Shown: piece after piece, positions 1 through 10,139 of the stretch | Position numbering within the stretch: position 1 is the stretch's first letter | Layout: every line of letters starts with the position of its first letter | Source: Providencia burhodogranariea DSM 19968 | GTDB taxonomy: Bacteria; Pseudomonadota; Gammaproteobacteria; Enterobacterales; Enterobacteriaceae | Assembly: GCF_000314855.2 (NCBI RefSeq) | Contig: NZ_KB233222.1 | Span: forward strand, 280,013-344,012 | Length of the DNA: 64,000 nucleotides | Direction: 5' to 3' | The notes under the pieces: model-generated | The model's database searches: none | What the model was told of the DNA's origin: nothing | The model's input: the letters and a program-made list of their open reading frames with translations, nothing else | Made by a program: the position numbers and the translations under genes

Positions 1-1304
1 TTATGGCAAATAATAGCCGCAAGCCAAGCCATTCGAATAAGCTTCCCATGCTCTTCATTAATGATGGAAACACGACGAAGTAATTCATCATCATGTGGGA
101 ATTTTCTGCTGATATCCTGCAAAAACGCTTCATTAATTTGATAAATGATTTGTAGATGGCGAGGCAGTATTTTACGAAACATTTCTACAGGCCAAGCTTC
201 AAGCGCTTCACTCATTAATGTGTGGTTAGTATAAGAGAATATTTTTTCGGCTTGCACGAGTGCTTTTTGCCAACTGAGTTGATGCTTATCGATGAGTAAA
301 CGCATTAATTCAGGAATGGCGAGAACGGGATGGGTATCATTTAAATGAATTGCAATTTTCTCCGATAAATTGTCCCAATTTTGATACATCAGCCAATGAC
401 GAGAAAGAATATCTTGAATTGATGCAGAAACAAGGAAAAATTCTTGTTTTAAACGGAGCTCTTTTCCTGAATATGTGGAGTCATTTGGATAGAGAACGCG
501 AGAAACATTTTCAGATTCATTTTTTTTCTTAATCGCAGAATAATATTCGCCATCATTAAAAATTTGTAAATCGAATTCATCGCTAGCTTTTGCACTCCAT
601 AGACGCAGTGTATTGGTTGCTTCTGTCTTATAACCGGGTATGATTTGATCGTAAGCTACTGCAATAATATCGTTCGTTTCGGCCCAATGATAACGTCCAT
701 TTTGTTCGACGACATGGCCTTCATATTGGATCTGGTAGCGATTTTCAGGGCGCGGAAACTCCCAAGGATTACCATGAGCTAGCCAATCATCAGGGAATTC
801 AATTTGTTGTCCATTTCGTATCGCTTGCTTGAACATGCCATATTCATAACGAATACCATAACCATAACCGGGTAGATTCATTGTAGCTAAAGAGTCTAAA
901 AAACATGCAGCAAGCCGACCTAAGCCACCGTTACCAAGCCCAGGATCTGTTTCTTGTTCTACAAGTTGCTCAAAATCAAACCCTAGATCAGAAACAACTT
1001 GAGTAACATCGTTATACATATCCATCGAAATTAATGTGTTGGACAAAGAGCGACCTAATAAAAACTCCATCGATAAATAGTAGACTTGCTTGAGCTGTTG
1101 TGAGTATTCAGCTCGATTTGTTGCCAGCCAACGTTCGACAATACGATCGCGTGCTGCAAGTAAAATGGATTCTAACCACTCTCGCTGTGTTGCAATATAG
1201 GGTTCTTTACCTATCACAAATTTCAATTTATAGATAATTGCATCTTTTAAAGCTTCTTGTGTCATTAATGGGGAGTGACATTCACGAACAAAATTAGTGC
1301 TCAC
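1..1304 (-). CDS. glgP: glycogen phosphorylase, N-terminal part (cut by window edge)
   Basis: Phosphorolysis of glycogen alpha-1,4 chains to glucose-1-phosphate in the cytoplasm. Translating the minus strand from a GTG at 1304 gives about 434 residues that track enterobacterial GlgP, including [44 protein letters not shown] and [10 protein letters not shown]. The C-terminal half with the PLP lysine lies beyond position 1. The GTG is only 4 nt after the glgC stop, so the two are surely co-transcribed. In E. coli glgA lies between glgC and glgP; here it does not. Identity is very secure; the start is inferred from alignment and spacing. Confidence 0.95.
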   Translation of the reverse strand, partial: MSTNFVRECHSPLMTQEALKDAIIYKLKFVIGKEPYIATQREWLESILLAARDRIVERWLATNRAEYSQQLKQVYYLSMEFLLGRSLSNTLISMDMYNDVTQVVSDLGFDFEQLVEQETDPGLGNGGLGRLAACFLDSLATMNLPGYGYGIRYEYGMFKQAIRNGQQIEFPDDWLAHGNPWEFPRPENRYQIQYEGHVVEQNGRYHWAETNDIIAVAYDQIIPGYKTEATNTLRLWSAKASDEFDLQIFNDGEYYSAIKKKNESENVSRVLYPNDSTYSGKELRLKQEFFLVSASIQDILSRHWLMYQNWDNLSEKIAIHLNDTHPVLAIPELMRLLIDKHQLSWQKALVQAEKIFSYTNHTLMSEALEAWPVEMFRKILPRHLQIIYQINEAFLQDISRKFPHDDELLRRVSIINEEHGKLIRMAWLAAIICH

Positions 1305-1308
1305 AATT

Positions 1309-2601
1309 TTATTCCTTATCTTTATTTTGCTTATCTAACATTTCTTTTGTGACGAGAACGATCCCTTGTTCAGTACGGTAAAAACGTTGACTATCTTCTT
1401 CTGAATTCTCACCTATCACCATATTTTCAGGGATAACACAGCCTCTATCGATAATGCAACGGCGAAGACGAGATGAACGCCCAACACTTACACCAGGAAG
1501 TAAAATAGAAGATTCAATCGTGCAAAATGAATTTACTCGCACTCTAGGGAATAGCACAGAATGCAGAACAATTGAACCTGATATAATGCAACCACCTGCA
1601 ACTAAGGAGTTCATTGTCATACCATGACTTCCTGAGCGGTCTTGAACAAATTTTGCTGGCGGTAGTGGTTCCATATGCGTTCGAATAGGCCAGTCACGGT
1701 CATACATATCTAATTCAGGTGTAACAGAAGCTAGATTAAGAGTTGCGGCCCAGTAAGCTTCTAATGTGCCGACATCTCGCCAATAAGGTGGAACATCTGG
1801 ATTACTTGTAACACACGAATATTCAAATGGATGTGCGAGTGCTTCACCCGATGCGACAATTTTAGGGATGATATCTTGACCAAAATCGTTACTCGAATCA
1901 GGAGAAATGCTATCTTCTATCAGTATCTGGGAGAGGTAATCACTATTAAAGATATATATCCCCATACTAGCTAAACAAAAATCAGGGAAATCCTTTAAAG
2001 TTGGGGGATTATGCGGTTTTTCATGGAATTGAGTTACCCTGCGGTTTTCATCAATTTCCATTACGCCAAATTGGTGCGCTTCTTCTTTATTGACTTTAAT
2101 ACAAGCAACAGTGAATTTTGCATTGTTGTTGACATGGTCAAGCAACATGCGTGAATAATCCATTTTATATATATGGTCACCCGCAAGAACAACAATATAT
2201 TCTGCATTATAGCTACGGATAATATCCATATTTTGAAACACAGCATCAGCTGTACCTTTGTACCAATGGTCTGTCGTTTTTCTTTGTTGTGCTGGAAGTA
2301 AATCAACAAACTCATTCATCTCCTCATTGAAAAAAGACCAACCTCTTTGTATATGCTGTACTAATGAATGAGATTGATATTGCGTGATCACACCAATACG
2401 TCTAATTCCTGAGTTTAGACAATTAGATAATGCAAAATCGATAATACGAAATTTACCACCAAAATGGACTGCGGGCTTAGCACGTTTTAGTGTAAGTCCT
2501 TGTAGGCGAGTACCTCGTCCACCTGCCAGAATAAGAGCGACGGCTTTTTGAGGTAAATGACGAGCCAACATCATCATATTGTTCATATCATTATGAGACA
2601 T
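1309..2601 (-). CDS. glgC: glucose-1-phosphate adenylyltransferase
   Basis: Makes ADP-glucose from ATP and glucose-1-phosphate, the committed step of bacterial glycogen synthesis. The 430 residues match the family length. Residues about 20-40 carry the nucleotide-binding [16 protein letters not shown] loop. [16 protein letters not shown] and [12 protein letters not shown] follow, then [13 protein letters not shown] with the metal-binding aspartate, and a C-terminal left-handed beta-helix ([17 protein letters not shown]). It heads the minus-strand glgC-glgP unit. No glgB or glgX precedes it: upstream is a 620-nt AT-rich spacer and then a gene on the other strand. Confidence 0.97.
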   Translation of the reverse strand: MSHNDMNNMMMLARHLPQKAVALILAGGRGTRLQGLTLKRAKPAVHFGGKFRIIDFALSNCLNSGIRRIGVITQYQSHSLVQHIQRGWSFFNEEMNEFVDLLPAQQRKTTDHWYKGTADAVFQNMDIIRSYNAEYIVVLAGDHIYKMDYSRMLLDHVNNNAKFTVACIKVNKEEAHQFGVMEIDENRRVTQFHEKPHNPPTLKDFPDFCLASMGIYIFNSDYLSQILIEDSISPDSSNDFGQDIIPKIVASGEALAHPFEYSCVTSNPDVPPYWRDVGTLEAYWAATLNLASVTPELDMYDRDWPIRTHMEPLPPAKFVQDRSGSHGMTMNSLVAGGCIISGSIVLHSVLFPRVRVNSFCTIESSILLPGVSVGRSSRLRRCIIDRGCVIPENMVIGENSEEDSQRFYRTEQGIVLVTKEMLDKQNKDKE

Positions 2602-3224
2602 ACCTTACAATTCTCCTAAATAAACAATCAGTTATTTAAAGATCCCCTGCTGGTATAAAAACAATTACATATAATGATGATTATTAAATCTAATAACGAT
2701 ATCTATCTTATATTATTATTCAATAATATACTAAATATTAGGAATTAAAACACATCCTGATTGTTATTTGATTAATAAAAGAAAAAAATTGAAATGAATA
2801 GACATAAATTTTCATAAAATCTAACGGTAAGTAATTTTTATTCAGATGAATATAGAACTAATCTTATGGTTACTTTTTATAAACGGTCTAAAATTAAGTG
2901 AAAAAGGCTAAGTAAATTTCATATTACAGATATAAACACATCACAAAAAGATAGTTGCTTATTGATTACTCTTATCATGAAAATCATTTTTTTTGTGATG
3001 ATTGTCACTTATTCAAAATGTAATATATAGAATTATATTTTATAAAAAGTTTTTTATTTCAATGTATTAAGTATTTTTTTTGTTTTTGTCTGTTATTGAG
3101 AGTCGTAAATGGATGATTTTTTAGCTCTATTCTTTAATTTAAATCAATTAATTTATCGAGTTAGAATGGTAATTTACGCATCCACAAAATTACTGTAATT
3201 TGATTATTTTTTTAGGAGTTTATT
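2602..3224. other. AT-rich spacer between glgC and the XRE gene
   Basis: This 623-nt divergent spacer must hold the glgC promoter (minus) and the promoter of the XRE gene (plus). It is strongly AT-rich with many A/T runs, which would suit H-NS binding, but that is only inference. I see no ORF with a ribosome-binding site and no clear RNA hairpin. An AGGAG Shine-Dalgarno near 3213 belongs to the XRE gene. Confidence 0.5.
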
Positions 3225-3479
3225 ATGCAAAAAGACAATATTGCAAAAATGTTAGGTATTAAGATCCGCAAGCAAAGAGAAAGTCATAAAATGACATTAG
3301 AACAAACTGCGAGATTAATTGGTGTTTCCGAAGACGAAATGAATCGTTTTGAAAGCGGTGAAAGCTGTATTGATATTGACTCTTTATTTCAATTTGCATG
3401 TTTATTTAACTTGGAACCAACAGCATTTTTACATGGTGTTGTTAACGTTAACGTAGGCACTCGTTGTACTATTCATTAA
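3225..3479 (+). CDS. small XRE-family DNA-binding regulator
   Basis: An 84-residue protein that is essentially one Cro/C1-type helix-turn-helix. Residues about 9-65 contain GIKIRKQRESHKMTLEQ, the LIGVSEDEMNRFESGE recognition unit and the IDIDSLFQFACLFNLEP terminal helices. It is preceded by AGGAG with normal spacing. Size and sequence resemble the small fimbria-linked regulators of Morganellaceae (MrpJ-like), but no fimbrial operon is present in this window, so the target is unknown. A 9-residue cysteine-containing tail follows the HTH. Regulator identity is secure; role is open. Confidence 0.85.
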   Translation: MQKDNIAKMLGIKIRKQRESHKMTLEQTARLIGVSEDEMNRFESGESCIDIDSLFQFACLFNLEPTAFLHGVVNVNVGTRCTIH

Positions 3480-3569
3480 AAAGGAATTCATCAGGGCAGG
3501 GAAGGTAATATACTATCTTGTAAACACAATTAGTAAATATACTAAAACTGAAAATCATAGAGAGATACT

Positions 3570-3641
3570 ATGAGCCATATAATCGAACTGGAAGAAATTG
3601 TAGGATCACTAATTGATCGATTCTATTTCTTCCAGTCTTGA
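3570..3641 (+). CDS. possible 23-residue peptide downstream of the XRE gene
   Basis: ATG at 3570 follows a GAGAGA Shine-Dalgarno-like tract at correct spacing and opens a 23-codon frame ending in TGA. The peptide begins MSHIIELEEIVGSL and ends in an aromatic-rich FYFFQS tail. The frame overlaps a 12-bp perfect inverted repeat, so the same bases could instead be an RNA hairpin. I do not recognise the peptide. Low confidence without conservation data. Confidence 0.3.
   Translation: MSHIIELEEIVGSLIDRFYFFQS
3587..3636. repeat. 12-bp perfect inverted repeat after the XRE gene
   Basis: ACTGGAAGAAAT at 3587-3598 is exactly complementary to ATTTCTTCCAGT at 3625-3636. The 26-nt loop contains a smaller GATC...GATC pairing. 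No U-run follows closely, so this is not a textbook terminator. It may be an RNA hairpin in the 3' region of the XRE transcript or a protein-binding palindrome. Confidence 0.6.
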
Positions 3642-3748
3642 TTGTTTTCTAAGTAATAATACACTAGGTTATTTAATTTTAATTCATATAATTAATCATT
3701 ATGGTTATATTTAACCTAACGATTAATTAGTGTAACGCTTTATAAATA

Positions 3749-4744
3749 TTAAATAAATTTATCAAATTTTAATTGATTTAAAATCGACACAGTCATTTTA
3801 TTTATATTCATTAATTGTGTAGTTATCGCTATCTTTTTGGTTTTATGTAAACTTAATATGAAATGGTCTAGTTGTTTTATAATAAGTGAGTTTTCAGTAA
3901 TTTCTGAATTCAGGTTATTGGAAATTAGAATATTCTCAAATTGAAAGTTATTTTTCGATTGCTTTAATGATAATTTATCGGAAATATTTCCAGTGTTAAA
4001 AAATAATTCGAACGAAACTAAAAAGCCATTTTCATTGCGAAGATTAATAATAAGTACATCACCATCTTCAATGTATACAAGTGGGCGAGAGTATTGAATG
4101 GAAAGAGAATTTATTTTGAATTCAGGGAGTAAGCAGAGTAATAACAAGACTTTTTCTGCTATCAGCGAATGTAGCATATTATAGGGGAGATGGTTATCTT
4201 CCTCAATAATACGATGAGCAGACAAACGTAATAAACCCGTATCACGCGTTTTATTATCGGATAGTGCTAATTTTAGCTCATCATACTGTTGAGAAAAACT
4301 CAGTACATTATCTTGGCAGATATTAACGTCATTTTGTTTAGCTAACGTCAGTATATCGGATAGTTCATTAGTTCCATAATTTGGAACATTATTCAGTAAA
4401 ATATTTTTACCTGCACTTACTGCTGTTTGAATAATAAATTTTAATAACTCTTCACTGCATACAGAAGTAACAATAATCGCATCTACCGTTTCATTATCAA
4501 TCAGATGTTCTATTTTTCTTTTTTGGCAAATGTAATAAGAAGCGGAAGGTATAGGTGAGTCAAGTGAGCAAACAGATTTAAGCTCACAATGCGGTTGACT
4601 ATGCAATATGGCTTCGCTATAGCACAAATTATGTATTGGTGAGCCGATCAAGCCAATACCTGTTCGATTTAGTGAAACAAGAGAATGCTGTTCTTCGAGT
4701 AAGCGAAGATGGCCAAACAAATAAAGAAAGTGTGTATTCATCAT
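3749..4744 (-). CDS. degenerate Gfo/Idh/MocA-like protein next to iolR
   Basis: 331 residues with the outline of a Gfo/Idh/MocA oxidoreductase. The N-terminal Rossmann strand reads GIGLIGSPIHN rather than a clean GxGxxG. A central DAIIVTSVCSEELLKFIIQ strand-helix is typical of the family, but the usual EKP dinucleotide/substrate motif is replaced by NNVPN. A C-terminal region follows the family length. The start has a GAGGA Shine-Dalgarno 6 nt before ATG 4744. It sits just downstream of iolR on the same strand. Loss of the catalytic motif suggests a sensor or accessory role, or decay; catalytic activity is doubtful. Confidence 0.6.
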   Translation of the reverse strand: MMNTHFLYLFGHLRLLEEQHSLVSLNRTGIGLIGSPIHNLCYSEAILHSQPHCELKSVCSLDSPIPSASYYICQKRKIEHLIDNETVDAIIVTSVCSEELLKFIIQTAVSAGKNILLNNVPNYGTNELSDILTLAKQNDVNICQDNVLSFSQQYDELKLALSDNKTRDTGLLRLSAHRIIEEDNHLPYNMLHSLIAEKVLLLLCLLPEFKINSLSIQYSRPLVYIEDGDVLIINLRNENGFLVSFELFFNTGNISDKLSLKQSKNNFQFENILISNNLNSEITENSLIIKQLDHFILSLHKTKKIAITTQLMNINKMTVSILNQLKFDKFI

Positions 4745-5083
4745 GGGCTTTCCTCAGCGACATTTCTGCTTTCAGGTATTTACATAATCTCAACATAACA
4801 GTGTGATGCAATAATTTCATTGGTAATTTTTTTGAAATTTGTATTTTCTGACCAGTCTCACAGTTTCTTATATTCCTCAAGTAATCCGAGTTATCAATAA
4901 GCGAGAAGCGAAAAATCGCAAAAATATTGCTATTTCACTATTGTATAAGAAGTTCTATAACATGATGAAATTGGTAACTTGATGTATGCGGGAGAGATAA
5001 TTTTGTATGACCACATAGTTATGCAATCGATAGATTGAGGGCTTAGTCACTACTGAAGTATTTGTGAATAAAGCCCTTTTTGA

Positions 5084-5920
5084 CTAAATCAGTTTGCTGC
5101 CTTGGCGATAAGCCAATGCTACAGTTAATGATTGAGCGAGACACAATGTGGCTGATTGAGAGCGAAACGCATCAACCTGTGCTTCTTTTATAACAAAACA
5201 CACATCGCTAAAACTTGCGAGTGGGCTTATTTGACTATCAGTAATGACGATTTGTTTAGCCCCCGTTTGTGCTGCTTTTTCGCTAACCATAATGGTTTCT
5301 TCCGCATAAGGTGTGAAACTGATGGAGATAACGACATCCTTCTCTCCAATTCGGTTAATCTGCTCTTTGAACATGCCTCCAAGTCCATCAATTAATTGAG
5401 GACGGCATTCAAGATGGCTAAGACCATAGCTTAAATAAGTCGCAATACTAAAAGAACGACGCAAACCAATGATATAAACATTTTCAGCATCGGCGAGTAG
5501 AGAAACAGCCTTTTCAAGATCTTCCGCTGAAGTTCTTGCGGCCATTTGTTGTAACGCTTGAGCATTGGAGTGAGCAAACTCTTTGAGAATTTGAGAGGGA
5601 TCGTCACTTAGCTCTTGCTCGCTATCCATTTCGCGAAATAATCTGGCTCTATCTGTATAGCTTGCTGTTTCTTCAACTAAGTTCATTCGAAATAATTGTT
5701 TCATTTCATTGAACCCGCTGAAATTAAAAGCATTTGCAAAGCGAATGAGAGTCGATGGTGGGACATTAGCTTCTTTAGCAATGACAGCAACAGTATCAAA
5801 GGCCACGCTATTCGTATTATCCAATACATATCGTGCCACTTGTTGTAGCCGTTTACTTAGTTCGTCATAACGGGAGCGTACTTGCTCCTGAAACTCATTC
5901 AAGTTCGATGCAGTTGACAT
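5084..5920 (-). CDS. iolR: RpiR-family regulator of inositol catabolism
   Basis: A 278-residue RpiR-type repressor. Residues about 15-80 form the HTH_6 domain (VAVIAKEANVPPSTLIRFANAF), and about 125-255 form a SIS sugar-phosphate-binding domain (VYIIGLRRSFSIATYLSYGL, VVISISFTPYAEETI). It is divergent from iolA-iolD and lies within the inositol cluster, so IolR is the natural assignment. In characterised relatives the effector is an inositol breakdown intermediate that relieves repression; the same is inferred here. Candidate operators share a TGAAATGAAyrTTyC core. Confidence 0.88.
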   Translation of the reverse strand: MSTASNLNEFQEQVRSRYDELSKRLQQVARYVLDNTNSVAFDTVAVIAKEANVPPSTLIRFANAFNFSGFNEMKQLFRMNLVEETASYTDRARLFREMDSEQELSDDPSQILKEFAHSNAQALQQMAARTSAEDLEKAVSLLADAENVYIIGLRRSFSIATYLSYGLSHLECRPQLIDGLGGMFKEQINRIGEKDVVISISFTPYAEETIMVSEKAAQTGAKQIVITDSQISPLASFSDVCFVIKEAQVDAFRSQSATLCLAQSLTVALAYRQGSKLI

Positions 5921-6130
5921 AAAATCTCCATGACTAGGCTAGGGGCTGTTGACCTCTGTTGCTTGCAAGCAATCAAAGATCAAAAAGCGCTCAATGTAAT
6001 TATTTAATGAATTTAACTTAATAATCATAATTTCAAATGAAAAATGGTTAAAAGCAGCCCTCGGGTTCGATTAAAAGACGTTTCACTCATTTATTCTACG
6101 TTGAGGGGATCTTACCTAGTTCACTAAGCG

Positions 6131-6157
6131 GCGAACCTTTCGCCTTTCCTGTTTTTT
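6131..6157 (+). terminator. terminator-like hairpin in the iolR-iolA spacer
   Basis: A 6-bp GC-rich stem (GGCGAA/TTCGCC) with a 3-nt loop is followed by a T-rich tract on the plus strand. It would end a short transcript starting between iolR and here, or attenuate a long iolA leader. Either reading is inferred. Confidence 0.5.
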
Positions 6158-6389
6158 ACCTTAAATCAAGGCTCTTAATTCGAACATAAACTGATTATCA
6201 AAGCTTAAGAACCTTTGTTAATTGTAGTTATTTTCGATCATTAGTCGAATCATTTTGAAAAACGAATCTACAAAATGGAATAATTAATTCATATTGCGTT
6301 CACGCTAAAGAATGATTAGAGCGATTTTTGAAACGAGTGTCTTTACCTTCTAGCAACAATTTCATAAAAATTCTGACTGGATCACAGAA

Positions 6390-6407
6390 ATTGAATGTTG
6401 TTTCAAT
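6390..6407. promoter_or_regulatory. candidate IolR operator 1a
   Basis: ATTGAA-TGTTGT-TTCAAT is a perfect 6-bp inverted repeat with a 6-bp spacer, about 75 nt before iolA. Its arms resemble those of the stronger site in front of iolG. Confidence 0.5.
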
Positions 6408-6419
6408 ATTAGTTGAAAA

Positions 6420-6437
6420 TGAAATGAATATTTCATA
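6420..6437. promoter_or_regulatory. candidate IolR operator 1b
   Basis: TGAAATGAATATTTCATA is a 6-bp inverted repeat (TGAAAT/ATTTCA) around GAAT, 45 nt before the iolA start. Near-copies precede iolG (20802) and iolG2 (24522), which supports a shared regulator. The assignment to IolR is inferred. Confidence 0.65.
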
Positions 6438-6481
6438 TACCTTTATTAACAAAGTAACTCTATCAGTCAAAGAGAGGCAAC

Positions 6482-7993
6482 ATGCAACAGATTCAGAATT
6501 TTATTGGCGGTGAACTCGTTTCCAGCCAAAGTGGGCGTTTTGCACCCGTCTTTAATCCAGCAACAGGTGAACAAATAGCTAAAGTTGTATTGAGCAGTGC
6601 TGCTGAAACTAAAAAGGCGATAGAGGTCGCTCATAAAGCTTTCCCTAAGTGGTCGAAACTTTCACCACTAAAACGCGCTCGTATCCTTTTCAAATTTAAA
6701 GCATTACTTGAATTAAATATGGATCACTTAGCGCGTTTAATTTCTCAAGAACATGGTAAAGTTTTTTCAGATGCCGTTGGTGAAGTGACTCGAGGTTTGG
6801 AAGTTGTCGAGTTTGCCTGTGGTATCCCCCATTTACAAAAAGGTGAGCATTCAGCGAATGTTGCAACGGGGGTGGATAGCCATTCTTTAATGCAACCCTT
6901 AGGTGTTTGCGTAGGGGTCACACCGTTTAACTTTCCTGCTATGGTGCCCATGTGGATGTTCCCTGTTGCATTAGCTACGGGCAATACTTTTGTACTCAAG
7001 CCATCTGAAAAAGACCCTTCTCTTGCAATTGAATTAGCCAAATTACTAAAAGAAGCGGGCTTACCTGATGGTGTATTTAACGTAGTTCAAGGTGACAAAG
7101 AATCTGTTGATGTGTTACTCAGAGCGCCTGAAGTGCAAGCCGTCAGTTTTGTCGGTTCTACACCGATTGCAGAATATATTTATACAACAGCTTCCGAACA
7201 TGGCAAGCGTTGTCAAGCATTGGGTGGGGCAAAAAATCACTGTATTCTAATGCCTGATGCCGATATGGATCTAGCGACCAACGCAATTATGGGAGCTGCA
7301 TTTGGTGCAGCTGGCGAGCGTTGTATGGCTCTATCAGTCGTATTGGCTGTAGGTGATGAAACCGCAGATACATTGATTGCAAATCTTAAAGATCAAATTG
7401 CCAAAATGACTGTAGGTCCAGGTATTGTCGAAGGTAAAGAAAATGACATGGGGCCAGTAATTTCAGCTCAGCATAAAGTAAAAATCTGTGACTATATTAC
7501 TAGCGGTGAAAAGCAAGGTGCGAAATTACTGGTTGATGGTCGTGATTTCAAAGTGGCAGGTTTTGAAAATGGCTATTTTGTTGGCCCAACATTGTTTGAT
7601 AATGTCACGCCTGAAATGGATATTTATAAAGAAGAAATTTTCGGGCCTGTACTTGTGGTTGTTCGCGTCCCAGATTTCGAAACGGGTTTGCAATTAATTA
7701 ACCAACATGAGTATGGTAACGGAACGGCAATTTTTACGCGTGATGGTGAAACTGCGCGTGAATTCCAAGAAAATGTTCAAGCAGGTATGGTCGGTATTAA
7801 CATTCCTATCCCAGTCCCAATGGCGTTCCACAGCTTTGGCGGTTGGAAACGTTCTATATTTGGACCATTGAATGTTCACGGTAATGATGGTGTTCGTTTC
7901 TATACGCGCATGAAAACAGTGACCAGCCGTTGGCCTGCAAGCGTCCGCCTAGAGCATCATGAAAGTAGTTTCACAATGCCAACTATGGAATAA
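6482..7993 (+). CDS. iolA: malonate-semialdehyde / methylmalonate-semialdehyde dehydrogenase (CoA-acylating)
   Basis: Last step of myo-inositol catabolism: converts malonate semialdehyde with CoA and NAD+ to acetyl-CoA and CO2. The 503 residues match the MmsA/IolA family. Visible elements include the cofactor-binding [20 protein letters not shown] and [21 protein letters not shown], the catalytic cysteine in [11 protein letters not shown] (C281), and the late [10 protein letters not shown] motif. ATG 6482 follows AGAGAGG. The stop is 11 nt before iolD, forming an iolAD operon. Inositol context makes iolA preferable to the valine-pathway mmsA. Confidence 0.95.
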   Translation: MQQIQNFIGGELVSSQSGRFAPVFNPATGEQIAKVVLSSAAETKKAIEVAHKAFPKWSKLSPLKRARILFKFKALLELNMDHLARLISQEHGKVFSDAVGEVTRGLEVVEFACGIPHLQKGEHSANVATGVDSHSLMQPLGVCVGVTPFNFPAMVPMWMFPVALATGNTFVLKPSEKDPSLAIELAKLLKEAGLPDGVFNVVQGDKESVDVLLRAPEVQAVSFVGSTPIAEYIYTTASEHGKRCQALGGAKNHCILMPDADMDLATNAIMGAAFGAAGERCMALSVVLAVGDETADTLIANLKDQIAKMTVGPGIVEGKENDMGPVISAQHKVKICDYITSGEKQGAKLLVDGRDFKVAGFENGYFVGPTLFDNVTPEMDIYKEEIFGPVLVVVRVPDFETGLQLINQHEYGNGTAIFTRDGETAREFQENVQAGMVGINIPIPVPMAFHSFGGWKRSIFGPLNVHGNDGVRFYTRMKTVTSRWPASVRLEHHESSFTMPTME

Positions 7994-8004
7994 AGGGAGT
8001 CCCT

Positions 8005-9942
8005 ATGAATAAGCAGACAATGACCACAGCTCAAGCATTAGTTAAGTTTCTTAACCAGCAATATGTTGAAGTTGATGGTGAGCAGTATCCGTTTATTCAG
8101 GGAATATTTACCATCTTCGGTCATGGTAACGTGGTAGGTTTAGGGCAGGCGCTGGAAGAGGCGCCTGGACACCTACAGGTTTATCAAGGATGTAACGAGC
8201 AGGGCATGGCGCATATTGCGACCGGTTTTGCTAAACAAAAAAAGCGTAAGCAAATTTGTGCCGTTACATCCTCTGTTGGGCCGGGAGCGGCAAATATGGT
8301 AACTGCGGCGGCAACAGCGACCGCAAACCGTATCCCTCTTTTACTACTACCAGGCGATACGTTTGCAACGCGTCAGCCTGATCCGGTTTTACAACAAGTT
8401 GAACAATATGGTGATGGCACGCTTAGCACCAATGATTGTTTTCGACCTGTATCTCGCTACTGGGATAGAGTTTCGCGCCCTGAACAATTGATGGCAGCGA
8501 TGATCAATGCCATGCGTGTACTGACTGATCCTGCGGATACTGGAGCTGTCACGATTTGTTTGCCGCAAGATGTTCAAGGTGAGGCTTGGGATTACCCAGA
8601 CTATTTCTTTGCTAAACGAGTGCATCGAATTGAACGCCGTCCGGCAACAACTGTCAGTTTAGCAGAAGCTGTTAGTTTAATTCGCCGTAAGCAAAAGCCG
8701 TTGCTAGTGTGTGGTGGCGGTGTTCGTTATTCAGAAGCTCACGACGCTTTTCGCATTTTTGCTGAACACTTCGCTATTCCATTTGGAGAAACTCAAGCCG
8801 GTAAAAGTGCAATTGTTGCAAGTCACCCATTGAATGTGGGTGGTATTGGTACAACGGGGGGATTAGCCGCTAATTTACTGGCAAAAGAAGCTGACTTAGT
8901 GATTGGTGTTGGTACTCGCTTTACTGATTTTACTACGGCATCAAAATCTCTATTTAGTCATCCTAATGTTGAATTTCTCAATATTAACGTTGCTGAATTT
9001 GATGCGTGCAAGCTCGATGCATTGAAGTTGGTAGCCGATGCAAAAGAAGGGCTGACCGCACTCGATACTTTATTGCAAGGTAGTGGATATCAAGCTCAGT
9101 GGGGCGATAGCATTCAACAAGCCAAGCAACAATGGCAAACTGAATTAACAAGATTATTCTCGATTCAATACAGGCCATTAGATTTCATACCTGAAATTGC
9201 CGGTCATCTGGATGATAAAATAGACGAATACCGTGAAGCTTTGGGAACTGAGTTAACTCAGACTCGTGTGTTGGGGCTGATGCAACAGTATATGGAAGAT
9301 GATGCAATCGTTGTGGGTGCTGCGGGGTCTCTACCGGGTGATTTACAGCGTATTTGGTTCCCTAAATATCCTGATACTTATCATCTGGAATATGGTTATT
9401 CTTGTATGGGGTATGAGATTGCGGCGGCAGTCGGGGCAAAAATTGCCGCACCAGAGCAACCCGTATATGCGATGGTGGGGGATGGTTCTTATTTGATGCT
9501 GCATAGTGAATTACAAACTGCTATCCAAGAAAATCTTAAAATAACCATTCTGTTATTTGATAACGCAGGGTTTGGTTGCATTAACAACCTGCAAATGAGT
9601 CAAGGTATGGGCAGTTTTGGTACTGAAAACCGTCATCGTAACCCAAAAACAGGGAAGATGGATGGACCGTTAGTGAAAGTTGATTTTGCCAAAAATGCTG
9701 AAAGTTATGGTTGTAAAAGTTACCGTGTTCATGATGAAGCGCAGTTGATTGCAGCGATTGAAGATGCCAAGTCACATTCAGGCTGTGTATTGATTGATAT
9801 TAAAGTGCTACCTAAAACAATGACCAATGGTTATGAAGCATGGTGGCGTACAGGTACAGCTCAGGTTGCTCAGAATCCTGAAATTGTCTGTGCAGCAGAT
9901 AAAATTAAGGAAATGGTCGCAAATCACGTACGCCAATACTAG
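8005..9942 (+). CDS. iolD: 3D-(3,5/4)-trihydroxycyclohexane-1,2-dione acylhydrolase
   Basis: ThDP-dependent ring-opening step of inositol catabolism, giving 5-deoxy-glucuronate. The 645 residues show the three-domain pyruvate oxidase-like layout. The N-terminal pyrimidine-binding domain has [17 protein letters not shown] with the activating glutamate, followed by [10 protein letters not shown]. The central domain has [13 protein letters not shown]. The C-terminal pyrophosphate-binding domain has [15 protein letters not shown] followed by [10 protein letters not shown]. It is second in the iolAD operon with an AGGGAG-type ribosome-binding site. Product and context are unambiguous. Confidence 0.96.
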   Translation: MNKQTMTTAQALVKFLNQQYVEVDGEQYPFIQGIFTIFGHGNVVGLGQALEEAPGHLQVYQGCNEQGMAHIATGFAKQKKRKQICAVTSSVGPGAANMVTAAATATANRIPLLLLPGDTFATRQPDPVLQQVEQYGDGTLSTNDCFRPVSRYWDRVSRPEQLMAAMINAMRVLTDPADTGAVTICLPQDVQGEAWDYPDYFFAKRVHRIERRPATTVSLAEAVSLIRRKQKPLLVCGGGVRYSEAHDAFRIFAEHFAIPFGETQAGKSAIVASHPLNVGGIGTTGGLAANLLAKEADLVIGVGTRFTDFTTASKSLFSHPNVEFLNINVAEFDACKLDALKLVADAKEGLTALDTLLQGSGYQAQWGDSIQQAKQQWQTELTRLFSIQYRPLDFIPEIAGHLDDKIDEYREALGTELTQTRVLGLMQQYMEDDAIVVGAAGSLPGDLQRIWFPKYPDTYHLEYGYSCMGYEIAAAVGAKIAAPEQPVYAMVGDGSYLMLHSELQTAIQENLKITILLFDNAGFGCINNLQMSQGMGSFGTENRHRNPKTGKMDGPLVKVDFAKNAESYGCKSYRVHDEAQLIAAIEDAKSHSGCVLIDIKVLPKTMTNGYEAWWRTGTAQVAQNPEIVCAADKIKEMVANHVRQY

Positions 9943-9972
9943 ATCATCACTCTGTAGGGAGAGTGGTGATCT
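9941..9972 (+). terminator. stem-loop immediately after iolD
   Basis: A 13-bp stem with one G-U pair (AGATCATCACTCT against AGAGTGGTGATCT, loop GTAGGG) begins at the iolD stop codon. No U-run follows, so it may act as an RNase-processing or 3'-stabilising hairpin rather than a classical terminator. Confidence 0.6.
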
Positions 9973-10139
9973 AAAGACCGCTGGCTTAGTGCCTTTAGAA
10001 GTGGATTGGTGTCAGTGAATCGAGTATGGAGAAGTAGGGTATAGCAGGACGCTCGTAAGAATGAGTTGGTGGTTGTCGGTCCTTTGGCGTGGTTAACACG
10101 TTTAGAATATTTTTCACCCAGCGAAAGCTGGGTTTTTTT
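9973..10139 (+). ncRNA. candidate 3'-UTR RNA of iolD
   Basis: Between the stem-loop after iolD and a strong intrinsic terminator lies about 165 nt of unusually G-rich sequence in an AT-rich neighbourhood. Its start (AAAGACCG at 9973) can pair with CGGTCCTTT at 10077-10085 with one bulge, which would close a domain. No ORF with a ribosome-binding site is seen. It may be a processed 3'-UTR sRNA or simply a trailer. Confidence 0.3.
10117..10139 (+). terminator. intrinsic terminator of the iolAD unit
   Basis: CCCAGC-GAAA-GCTGGG followed by seven T: a 6-bp GC-rich stem with a GNRA tetraloop and a U-tract. Confidence 0.9.

Larger units (their letters stand above)
5921..6481. other. divergent iolR-iolA control region
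   Basis: This 561-nt spacer separates iolR (minus) from iolA (plus). It contains two palindromic candidate IolR operators near 6390-6437 and a compact hairpin at 6131-6145 (GGCGAA, loop CCT, TTCGCC) followed by TTTCCTGTTTTTT, which looks like a plus-strand terminator although no gene precedes it. The segment about 6050-6160 is less AT-rich than its surroundings. No convincing ORF is seen. Confidence 0.6.

Noticed and set aside
6055..6080. GGGTTCGATT resembling a tRNA T-loop
   Set aside because: No complementary T-stem, anticodon arm or acceptor stem can be drawn around it.
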